Positions 41,991-50,400 of a stretch of 64,000 bases of DNA are shown here, piece after piece. A model generated the notes under the pieces. That model searched no databases. It saw only the letters and a program-made list of their open reading frames with translations, and was not told where the DNA came from. Position numbers and translations under genes: made by a program. The stretch spans positions 62,001-126,000 of the forward strand of contig NZ_DLHL01000011.1 of NCBI RefSeq assembly GCF_002483225.1. The letters are read 5' to 3'. Numbering within the stretch: position 1 is the first letter of the stretch; the number at the start of each line of letters is the position of its first letter. This DNA is from Gemmatimonas sp. UBA7669 (lineage in GTDB: Bacteria; Gemmatimonadota; Gemmatimonadetes; Gemmatimonadales; Gemmatimonadaceae).

Positions 41991-42929
41991 ATGCCCAAAC
42001 GCCGCCCTCCTACTCAGCCGCCCGAACCGCTGTTCGACCCCAGCGATCGCGACGCCAAGGTGCGCGATCTGCAGCGGCTGCTTGGCCAGCAGCAGTTCGA
42101 CAGCATTGAAGAGGTCAACGCGTTCCTGCAGCGCGAGGTGATGAGCAAACCGCTACCGCGTGTGAAGGGCACGACCAACCGAGAGCGGGCCGAAGATCTG
42201 GTGATGGCGGCGCAGGAGGAACGCTCCATTGCCAAGGCGCAGAAGCGTCTGGCGGAGGCCCTGGCGTTGGATCCGGATTGTGTCATGGCCCATCTCGCAC
42301 TGGCCGAGTTGTCGGAGGCACCGTCGGACACCGTGCAACATTGCCGAAACGCCATCGCAGCGGCGCAGCGGGTGCTGGCAGAGGGCGCGGACGACGACCG
42401 TCCGCCCGTGTGGTACCATCCCATTGGTCGCCCTTACATGAATGCCCGTTTTCTCTTGTCCAACACGCTCTGGAACATGGGGGATCGCCGGCCAGCCATC
42501 GAGGAAGCCCACGCGATGCTTGCGCTCAATCCCGGCGACAATCAGGGCATGCGCTACGTGCTGATGGAGTGGCTCATGCGCGCCGGCTCCGTTGCCGAGA
42601 TTGACGCGCTGCATGCCGCGTACGCGGACGAACGCAGTGCCGCCTGGAGCTTCAGCGCGGCCCTGCATCGATTCCGGACGCATGGCGACGACGCCACAGC
42701 CAGGAAGTTGCTGCGCACCGCGGAGGCATCCAACAAGCACGTGGTCCCCATGCTGCTTGGGCGCACGGAGTTGCCGATGGAGCCACCCATGACGGTCGGG
42801 ATTGGTGACGAAAGCGAGGCGGTATCGTACGTGCTGACTGCGCTACCGACGTGGTTCGAGTGCGGGGCTTTTTCGTGGCTCGAAGAGCAGGCGCCGGCAT
42901 CGAGCATTCGTCGTGCGAGGCGTCGCTGA
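41991..42929 (+). CDS. TPR-like protein of unknown function
   Basis: A 312-residue helical protein. After a polar N-terminus (MPKRRPPTQPPEPL) it has TPR-like helices (AEDLVMAAQEERSIAKAQKRLAEALALDPDCVMAHLALAEL, then RPAIEEAHAMLALNPGDNQGMRYVLMEWLMRAG). The phrase 'LNPGDNQGMRY.L..WL...G' recurs in a bacterial family of ST7-like/TPR proteins of unknown role. No signal peptide. The start at 41991 is preferred because the frame upstream crosses the vapB operator region. Cytosolic and probably a protein-interaction factor. Confidence 0.75.
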   Translation: MPKRRPPTQPPEPLFDPSDRDAKVRDLQRLLGQQQFDSIEEVNAFLQREVMSKPLPRVKGTTNRERAEDLVMAAQEERSIAKAQKRLAEALALDPDCVMAHLALAELSEAPSDTVQHCRNAIAAAQRVLAEGADDDRPPVWYHPIGRPYMNARFLLSNTLWNMGDRRPAIEEAHAMLALNPGDNQGMRYVLMEWLMRAGSVAEIDALHAAYADERSAAWSFSAALHRFRTHGDDATARKLLRTAEASNKHVVPMLLGRTELPMEPPMTVGIGDESEAVSYVLTALPTWFECGAFSWLEEQAPASSIRRARRR

Positions 42930-42938
42930 CGTCTGCCC

Positions 42939-43199
42939 CTAGGGCGCGGCTTCCTGTGATGTCTTGCTCTTCCGCGGGTGCGCCACCGAGTGCAGATACA
43001 GCGACTCCACCTTCTCACGAGCCCAGGGTGTTTTGCGCAGGAACTTGAGCGAGGAGTTGACGCTGGGATCGTGTGTGAAGCAGCGGATGGTGATGCGCTC
43101 ACCAAGTCCCGGCCAGCCGTAGCGCTCCACCAGGTGCTCCACCATGGCCTTGAGCGTGACGCCGTGCAGCGGGTCGGGCTTGCGCGTGGATTCGGTCAT
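42939..43199 (-). CDS. VF530-family small DNA-binding protein
   Basis: An 86-residue protein matching the VF530 (DUF2132) family: DPLHGVTLKAMVEHLVERYGWPGLGERI, then CFTHDPSVNSSLKFLRKTPWAREKVESLYL. These proteins are small, double-strand DNA binding in structural studies, and conserved across proteobacteria and others. It is convergent with the TPR gene, whose stop lies 10 bases away. Regulatory target unknown. Confidence 0.93.
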   Translation of the reverse strand: MTESTRKPDPLHGVTLKAMVEHLVERYGWPGLGERITIRCFTHDPSVNSSLKFLRKTPWAREKVESLYLHSVAHPRKSKTSQEAAP

Positions 43200-43257
43200 G
43201 TGTGAAGTATGCCAGCGCGGCTTTCTTCAATCCACCGTTTGCCATGGTTGCCTTGCC

Positions 43258-43911
43258 ATGATCGGCTCACCGCCAACTGTCCAGCTGCGTTCCCTGAATG
43301 TGGGCGCCTTCGAGCGCCTGACAGCCGAGCGGCCGCTCAAGAGTGGCATTCGCAAGCACTCCGTGCAGGGGCCCGTGCTCTGCGATGCCGAGGGTCTCGT
43401 TGGCGACGCGATCGGCAACCGCACACATCATGGCGGCCCGGATCAGGCGCTCTATCTGTACAGCGCTTCCGACTACGCGTGGTGGACCACGGAGCTGGGG
43501 CGGGAATGCGGCCCAGGGCTGTTTGGCGAGAACCTCACGCTCGACGCCTGGTGGCCCGCGCCGCGTGTGGGCGACCGCGTGCAGTTCGGCGAGGTGCTGC
43601 TGGAGCTCACGGCGCCGCGCATTCCGTGCAACACGCTGGCCACGCGCATGGGCGACCCGCAGTTCGTACGGCGCTTCGCGCGGGCCGTGCGACCGGGCGC
43701 CTACGTGCGCGTGCTGCGGACGGGTGTGCTGGAGGCCGGCATGACCGGGACGGTGACACGCGGCAGCGCCGAGTGGCCGAGCATCGATGCGTTGTTCCGG
43801 CTGTGGCACGAGACGCCGCGGGACAAGGCGGGGCTCATGGCGGCGATTGGCGCGCCCATCGAGAGCCGGATGCGTGCGCGGTTCCTGGGGTGGGTTGCGG
43901 ACCGCGGGTGA
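43258..43911 (+). CDS. MOSC-domain protein (YiiM-like)
   Basis: A 217-residue protein with the MOSC beta-barrel features: GIRKHSVQGPVLCDAEGLVGDAIGNRTHHGG near residue 30, the YLYSASDYAWW segment, GLFGENLTLDAW, and the conserved cysteine in APRIPCNTLA near residue 125. MOSC proteins carry a molybdenum cofactor through that cysteine; YiiM relatives reduce N-hydroxylated compounds. The ATG at 43258 gives the normal N-terminus. It is divergent from VF530. An oxidoreductase partner is not adjacent. Confidence 0.9.
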   Translation: MIGSPPTVQLRSLNVGAFERLTAERPLKSGIRKHSVQGPVLCDAEGLVGDAIGNRTHHGGPDQALYLYSASDYAWWTTELGRECGPGLFGENLTLDAWWPAPRVGDRVQFGEVLLELTAPRIPCNTLATRMGDPQFVRRFARAVRPGAYVRVLRTGVLEAGMTGTVTRGSAEWPSIDALFRLWHETPRDKAGLMAAIGAPIESRMRARFLGWVADRG

Positions 43912-43977
43912 AGGACGCCCGCCGCGCGCTTGGTCCGCGTCGTATCTTCGGGCATCCCTGACCTGCCGGAGTGCGCC

Positions 43978-44307
43978 ATGAGCGACGAAACCCCGCTGAC
44001 CTTCACCGCCGAACACCGCTCCTGGGAATGGGAACTGGTGCTGCAGTATGAGGACGGCTCACTGCCGTCGAGCGCATGGAATGAGGCGACCCTCGCCGTG
44101 GTGGCCGGCTGGTATGCGAAGCAGCTGCCACCTGACCAGGCACGGCGACGCTACGCGCAGAGTTACCAGCGCAACCGGCGTCGCCTCAGCAATCGGCTCG
44201 ACGCGGCGGCCGTGGATACCGCAGCCCTCGAGGCCCTGGATGCCGTGTGGGAGTCATTGCTGGAGCGACGTCTGGCCCCGCCTGAGGAGAATTTTCTTGG
44301 GGCGTAG
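43978..44307 (+). CDS. Hypothetical small protein
   Basis: A 109-residue protein without signal or membrane segment. The first 30 residues (FTAEHRSWEWELVLQYEDGSLP) look like a short beta hairpin and the remainder is helical and rich in arginine and alanine (QARRRYAQSYQRNRRRLSNRL). I do not recognise a family. A GGAG ribosome site precedes the ATG and TATCTT lies about 25 bases upstream, so it is likely real. It is the last gene before the defence island. Confidence 0.6.
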   Translation: MSDETPLTFTAEHRSWEWELVLQYEDGSLPSSAWNEATLAVVAGWYAKQLPPDQARRRYAQSYQRNRRRLSNRLDAAAVDTAALEALDAVWESLLERRLAPPEENFLGA

Positions 44308-44384
44308 GAATCGCACCTAGTCGGCCGAGTGCGCATTTGAGCCGCGGCCGTTTCGCTGAAACGCGGCCTTGTCTGCTGGGCAAC

Positions 44385-45206
44385 TCAGACGAGCGTGATC
44401 ACGTCCTGAGCAAGAAGTGAAACAGAGGCGCTCACCTGCTCCGGATCTCCGACCAGCGTTTCCGCTCGACCTGCCATGATTGAACCGACGGCGTTTGGCC
44501 CGGAGGCAAAGAGCTCAGTGAGATACGTGATTGCCTCGTTGGTCACCTCACCACTCAGTTCGTTGGTCTTGAGAGCACGCAGACTGTCAGCCATGGCCTG
44601 ACTATTGGTGGCGACCAGCAGGCGGTAGATGTCGTGCGCGTCCTTGTCGATCAGGCGTCCGGGGGCGCTTCGCCGTTCACTGATCTTGTGGAGCTTGGCA
44701 ACCAACAACGCCGCTGGTCCGGCCACGTTGAGCTCGAAGGATCGATCATCCGACGCCTCAAGCGCAGCAATCCACATGGGTGAGCAATCCACGACAGCGG
44801 CTTCAAGGCCTTTGGTGCGGCGAGTCGCGTGGTCGTTGTGCGGAGGTATACGACCGCTGCGGCGGCTCCCTTTCCCTGCAAGTCGCTCCGGCACCATCAG
44901 GTCAACCGGGATGCCAGCTGGTGATAGCCAGCTTCCCGGTTGACGTGACGTGGGGTGGTGGCTGAAACCTGCTCCGCGCATCGCCTCTTCCAACAACGGG
45001 TCATCCTGAAGGCGACCGGTGTGAATGGCGATATCGGAGTCTTTGGTTGACTCGGCGAGCGCAACCTGGGCGCGACCGGTGTGCAGATAGATGGCCTGCG
45101 CTCCCACAAGCACCAAGGCATCGCGATGTGGCTCCAGCGCCTGCAACGCGTCGAGCAGTGCTCGGCGCGCCGCCACCAGAAGTTCAGCGTCTCCAGTTTG
45201 ATTCAT
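44385..45206 (-). CDS. Nucleotidyltransferase, probable toxin partner of the AbiEi-like protein
   Basis: A 273-residue protein with a nucleotidyltransferase-type core: ALVLVGAQAIYLHTGR near residue 30, then STKDSDIAIH near residue 54 giving the DxD metal site, and IPVDLMVPERLAG near residue 100 as the third acidic strand. The gene overlaps the end of the preceding AbiEi-like gene by 23 bases, and that order (antitoxin-like gene first) fits type IV modules such as AbiEi/AbiEii and MenA/MenT, in which the transferase blocks translation by modifying tRNA. The protein is not an obvious AbiEii by full length, so the pairing is inference. It borders the defence island. Confidence 0.7.
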   Translation of the reverse strand: MNQTGDAELLVAARRALLDALQALEPHRDALVLVGAQAIYLHTGRAQVALAESTKDSDIAIHTGRLQDDPLLEEAMRGAGFSHHPTSRQPGSWLSPAGIPVDLMVPERLAGKGSRRSGRIPPHNDHATRRTKGLEAAVVDCSPMWIAALEASDDRSFELNVAGPAALLVAKLHKISERRSAPGRLIDKDAHDIYRLLVATNSQAMADSLRALKTNELSGEVTNEAITYLTELFASGPNAVGSIMAGRAETLVGDPEQVSASVSLLAQDVITLV

Positions 45207-46263
45207 TGCGTTCCATCCAATCGAGGAGTGCGAGGGCTTCGCTGGGGTTTCGACCAGGACCGTTGAGGAGATCGACGGCGACCTGGCTCAGTGCCGCGTA
45301 TTGGAGTCCGTTCAGCGTGCGTGCACGTTCAAACACCACGTCGTAGTCACCCACAGCGAGCACCACGTTGGCGCCGGTGGTCGCTGCACGCAGTTCAAGC
45401 GCATCCGCGGCGGCCTCGATGTCTTGCACGTAAAGCACGGCGAGACGCGAAGCGGCGTATGGCGCAACGGACTGTGCGGCCAGCGATCCCGTGATGACGT
45501 AGTCTGTGTCGTCGCGATTGCGGAGACGTTCCATCAGAGCGGGAAGGCCTCGTGGTTCGAGAAATCGGGCAACGACGTTGGACGTGCCGAACTCGTAGTC
45601 GCGGCTCCAGCGCTCAAGGACCGCTCTCCACGCGACGGTGGTGATCGGTCCTCGATTTTCGCGACTGAGAAGCTGGAGCTCTTCGAGCAACTCGACCACG
45701 CGATACGTGGCTCCGATAGAGGCCCCGGCACGCGCAGCCAGCTCTGGGACGGTGTATGGGGGAGCAAAGTCGATCAGAGCCCTGACCACTCGAGCGGCCG
45801 GTGGGCCCTTGAGAGTGCCACGAGGGCGTCCCGGGCCACGCCAAGGGTCCTTCTCCGCACCCTGGCCGCGAATCAGCAAGGCGGGGCTTTCCGCGGAGAG
45901 ATACAGATTGCCTGTGGCGTCGAGATACCCGGCGCCAAGTTCAGCAATCTTGTCGCGGGTGGCGGGTGACAGGTAGCGAGCGACGACAACCGGGATCTGC
46001 GGTTGGCCTTCGGCGCCGATGCCGCGACGCAGGCGCTCCAGCAAGGTGAAAACATCGCGGGTGGCCACCAGGCGCTTTACACCCATGAGCGCCGTCAGCT
46101 CAGTTCCGTCCGGCGCCCGAAGCCGGAGCAGCGCGTCCGTCTCTCTATCCTGGCCGGACATGGTCGTTTCGACGGTCCATGCGCGCGGTAAGAAAGCCCG
46201 CAGTCTGCTGACGGCGGCGCGTAGGATATCGAGTTCGCGTTGTGGAGTTTCCTGAAATTCCAT
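45184..46263 (-). CDS. Winged-helix AbiEi-like regulator/antitoxin
   Basis: A 359-residue protein. The N-terminal third is an alpha/beta region (VTRDVFTLLERLRRG..., IPVVVARYLSPATRDKIAELGAGYLDATGNLYL), the middle a winged helix (PELAARAGASIGATYRVVELLEEL near residue 190) and the C-terminal part resembles AbiEi-type domains (DYVITGSLAAQSVAPYAASRLAVLYVQD near residue 255). The start at 46263 gives MEFQETPQ and lies 34 bases after the -10 of a clear promoter. The downstream transferase gene overlaps its end. A type IV antitoxin that also binds its own palindromic promoter is the most likely role; a stand-alone transcription factor is possible. Confidence 0.7.
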   Translation of the reverse strand: MEFQETPQRELDILRAAVSRLRAFLPRAWTVETTMSGQDRETDALLRLRAPDGTELTALMGVKRLVATRDVFTLLERLRRGIGAEGQPQIPVVVARYLSPATRDKIAELGAGYLDATGNLYLSAESPALLIRGQGAEKDPWRGPGRPRGTLKGPPAARVVRALIDFAPPYTVPELAARAGASIGATYRVVELLEELQLLSRENRGPITTVAWRAVLERWSRDYEFGTSNVVARFLEPRGLPALMERLRNRDDTDYVITGSLAAQSVAPYAASRLAVLYVQDIEAAADALELRAATTGANVVLAVGDYDVVFERARTLNGLQYAALSQVAVDLLNGPGRNPSEALALLDWMERNESNWRR

Positions 46264-46294
46264 GGTTCTCTTGCCGCCGGAATATGGCGTTTTA

Positions 46295-46326
46295 TTGACA
46301 TTATGCTGAATCCACATAATTATCAA
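46295..46326. promoter_or_regulatory. Divergent promoter with palindrome upstream of the AbiEi-like gene
   Basis: On the minus strand TTGATA (46321-46326), a 17-base spacer and TAATGT (46298-46303) form a good promoter for the AbiEi-like gene. On the plus strand TTGACA (46295-46300) and AATTAT (46318-46323), also 17 apart, point toward the Fic remnant. The two sets share the same bases because the region is an imperfect palindrome with ATTATG/CATAAT arms. The winged-helix protein is the natural candidate to bind it. Confidence 0.65.
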
Positions 46327-46482
46327 GTTCCGAGTTCACCGGAACACTCTAAATTAGTAGAACTGCATCACCTGTCCCAGAACCTATGTCGACAAAATCG
46401 GAAATCCTCGACACGAATCACGGGAACGTCGATCGGATCGACACATTTTCTGCATATGTCGATGAAAGGCTAAAACGTGAAC

Positions 46483-47314
46483 ATGTCTGTTCCTGCATGG
46501 CAGCCCGACCAGCCACTGAGCAGGCTTGCCGACCTGATCTACGATCCGGAAATAGCCTGGGGCGGATCTCAGGCAGTGCATCGAGGCGCGGGCCGCGGCA
46601 GCCGGGCTGAGACCAGTCGCCAGGTATTCCCACATTTGGCAAGTCTCATAAGTACATCGCCACTGCTTCGAGCGGGAGGGAGCTCGGAAACGCTTCATGC
46701 ATGGGCCCACTGGCCTCGCCCCCTTGGATCGCGAGGGCATGGCTCACTACCAGTTCGAAGCCACACATCCGTTCACGGATGGCAACGGGCGCACGGGTCG
46801 CGTGCTCAACGTGCTGTTCCTGATCGAGCAGAAGCTGCTGACGCTGCCCATTCTCTATCTCAGCCGCTACATCAATACCAACCGCTCGGAGTACTATCGA
46901 TTGCTGCAAGGGGTCACCAGTCACGGCGACTGGGAAGCCTGGCTGCTGTACATGCTGCGCGGCGTAGACGAAGCCGCGCAGTGCACCACTACTACGATCG
47001 CCGGACTCCGCGCCCTATCGGAGAATACGGCAGAACATGTGAAGCGCGCGCTGCCACGACTTTACAGCCGCGAGTTAGTGGACAGGATTTTCGAGCTGCC
47101 GTACTGCCGTATCAGCAGCGTCACGGAGCGCGGCATTGCCAAGCGCCAGACGGCATCGGTGTACCTGAAGCAACTGGTATCCATTGGTGTGCTGACCGAA
47201 CACACCGTGTCACGGGAGAAGCTGTTCATTCACCAGAAGCTGATGCGGCTGCTGACGGAGGGCGGGAATGATTTTGAGCCGTATCCGGATACCTTAGCGG
47301 AGCAAACGGTTTAG
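46483..47314 (+). pseudogene. Decayed Fic-family AMP-transferase gene
   Basis: The 3' part (from about 46697) encodes a Fic core with the full catalytic motif HPFTDGNGRTGR and a normal C-terminal winged helix (YCRISSVTERGIAKRQTASVYLKQL). The N-terminal part is broken. Pieces recognisable from SoFic-like proteins appear in alternating frames: AWQPDQPLSRL at 46492, LRQCIEARAAAAGL at 46568, and ISTSPLLRAGGSSE at about 46645, then a jump of roughly 100 codons to MAHYQFEATHPF. The inhibitory motif that should read SSEIEN is cut after SSE. At least two frameshifts and one deletion are needed, so a complete protein cannot be made. An internal ATG at 46697 could give a 205-residue fragment. Confidence 0.85.
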
Positions 47315-47466
47315 TAACGCTATCGATTCTAGCGATTTACCCGAGATACAGCGAAGGCATCACTTCGCACCCCAATGCAGCAATGGGACAAATCTCCTGT
47401 CTATCCTATGGTCCTCTTACAGACCGTGTGGAGCACGCTCGTATCACGACGGCAACCGATATACTC

Positions 47467-50400
47467 CTAGATCAGACGGTCTGGAACCGGCGGTAAGACC
47501 GCCGTCTTCGTCGCCCCACCATGCTGCGTCGCGCGCGGCCGACAGCGGACCTTGATTGCGCCCTTGCTGAACGCATCATCCGTCGCCTTGCTCGACCAGA
47601 CAAAGGCCTCCCCTGGGCGCAGGTGCGCCATCTTCTCGGGCGTGAGCCCCCCGAGCGCCGCGTTCGCTTTCTGAATGTGCTTGAGCCAGGCGGGCGAGTT
47701 GAATCTGTGGAGGATGATCTGACTTGAGAGCTCGATCAGCTGGACAGGCACGGATGGCGGATCTTGGCTCGCCACCATGATGCTCGTTCCTTTGTGTCGC
47801 ATCTCGCGGACCACCTCAACAAGTCCGGCGACGAGATCGGGACTCTCGATGTATTTGTGCGCCTCATCGAACACGACGAGCTTGTTGAACTTGCGGCCCT
47901 CGTATGTGACCTCGGCGAATAGCTGAAGGAGGACCACAAAAAGCCCGAGGGCTTGGTCCTTCTCCATGAACTCGTCGCGAAGGTCGACGATCACTAATCG
48001 GCCGGGACGAATTGCTTCGCCTAGGTGCGTGTTATCGTCGATGAATTCCTCGGCCAGCTCGAGGCGCCCCCGTGCGAGCTCCTTGATGTGGTCTGGCATA
48101 CGCGACGCGTCGATGCCCTGCTGGAGACCAAGGAGGGTGAGGTCATCCCGCAGCTGCTTCATGATTCGGTTGAGCTGCCGGATATACGTGGCCTGATTTC
48201 CTACTGCGCCCATCAGGAAGCGCCAGTGGCTCGCCTGCAGCTCCGATGCGGCGAACTTGAGCGGTCGCACCTCGATGCCGGGGTACTCATCCCGACGCTC
48301 GTCGAGCTTGTCGGCTGGCACGAGTAGCAGGACATCTTCAAGGGCCCGTGGCACCGCTCCATAGCGCTCTCGGAGTGCGGCGACCTGTGCCTCGTCACTG
48401 TTCGGAGCCACCATCGAGGTGAACTCCGGTGCGTAGTCCATGGTCGGACTGTAGTGAAAGATGACTGTCGCCAGGGGCTGCGGAAGTCGGTTGATACCTT
48501 CGATCTGCAGCGATGCCATCTCGGCAACGGTGCCCAAGGTGTAGCTCTTGCCGCCGCCTTGCACACCGAACAGGCTGATCGTGTGGGTCTGGTTAAGATC
48601 GAGCGCGATGGTGCGTCCCGAGACCTCGCCGAGGATGCCGTACTGCGGCGACTCGCCGGTCACACCGAGCATGACGTCGTAGGACGGACCGTCGCCGGCC
48701 TCGCCATGTCCGGAGGCCAACTCCTCGTTCCTCGGCAAGACGTGCGCCGCCTCTTCCTCGCGTGGCTCTGCGCCGACCGCGACTAAGCGGTCAGTAGGGC
48801 ACACCGGGGCCACGACGACCGCCTCACGCGGCGTATCGGCCTTGTGCTCCTTGGTCTCGTAGAGGGCAGGTTGAGCCACACTCACGCGGTCAACCACCGT
48901 CGAACCAAATGCGGGCGCTTCCGTCATTCCACGGCCAGGCTGGCGGGGACGCAAGACCGCGGTCTGATCGCGCCCGCGCGAGGTTATAAGCTCCTCCCAC
49001 GTCACGCTTCGGTCGCGGCTTTCTCCTAGGAACGCTGCGGAATTCAGTGTGGGGATGCTCAGTGCCCTTAGACGACGACGCGTGAGCTCGGCCTCGCTGC
49101 GCTCGCTTACTTCAGCCTCTGGCTCGAGCACCTCGATGCTCGCGGCCTTCTCGTCGGCGGTCGGAGCGGCGGCATCGATAAGCTCGCGGATGAGGCTCGC
49201 CCCCACACGATGGAACTGAATGCCGTGCTCGTGTTCAACCTCGCTTCCGTCCTTCTCGAAGTCGAAGACGAGCGCGCTTCGAGTGAAAACTAGGCGGTAG
49301 CCTTCCTCGAGTGAGCGGAGGAGAAAGCGCGCCTCCTCGGCCGCTTGCTCATCCATGATCCCATAGCGCACGCCTCGGTCTAGGTAGAACTCGAGCAAGG
49401 CGACGAGCTCGCGGGTCTTGATGAGGCGATCTGCTCGGTCAGTCGGAGCGCGATGCGGATCGAAGTGCGTAGACAGTACCTCTTGGCTCTGCGCCACCTG
49501 AGCCGCGATGCGGTCCTTCAGAGCGGCGTAGGCAGCGAGGTCTCCGACGGCCGTGTAGCACTTCACCTCGACCAAGCGGCACGTGATGGTCCGTTCGGCG
49601 GCGTTGAGGTCGAAGAGCCCAAGGTCGGTTCGCTTGAAGCTCACGTCGTTTCCGAGCTCGTCAGCGACCTGCTTCAGCGACCTGTAGAGCTCGAGGTGAG
49701 CATCGAGCGGCACTGCGATCTGGCTCTGGAAGGCGCCCTGGTGCTCGAGGTACATTCGCGACAGCGCGAGGCCGAGTGCTTCAGCGCGCTGCGAGGGCGC
49801 GGAGATGAGCTTCAGCGCGAGCCGCCCCGAGAGGGAGCGCAGCTGGTCGAGCACGGCGACTACGTGGCGGCCGTCGGCCGGGAGGCCGTAGTCCTCGAGA
49901 ACCGGCATGAGCATCGCCTCGAGCTCGGCGACAGAGCGCGAGGTGATCGTCAGGCGATGGCCGAGCGAGGCCCCGACGTCAGGCGAATGGTCGATCAGGT
50001 AATCCGGTCGATCGCGCCGGCCGCCGTGGTCGAAGAACTCGATGCCCATGTTGCGGTCGAGCGTGATTACCCAGTCGCTCACCTCGTGCACCTGGTGCAG
50101 CAGGGCGCGCTCGGTCGCGTCGAGAGCGAGCCCGATGACCGGACGCATGCCGATTCCCGCCTGACCAGTGGCCGCTGCCGAGGTCGCATTCGACAGCATC
50201 GAAGGCAGGGTCGACAGCAGGTCGGTCAGCTCCTCGCAGCCGAGGAGCGGCAAGGCGACGCCGTGCCGAGGCGTGCGCCGCCAAGCGATGGTGGCGTCGT
50301 CCTCCTGGTAGTCGACGTGATAGTCCTGCAACAGCCCGTGCACCGGCGCCGCCGACTCACGCACAGAGGCGGTAGTCGCACCGACCTCCTCGGCGGGGAA

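Noticed and set aside
46386..46610. A 74-codon frame before the Fic remnant as a small antitoxin
   Set aside because: Only the first part has normal-looking composition, it overlaps the Fic remnant, and no antitoxin fold is visible.
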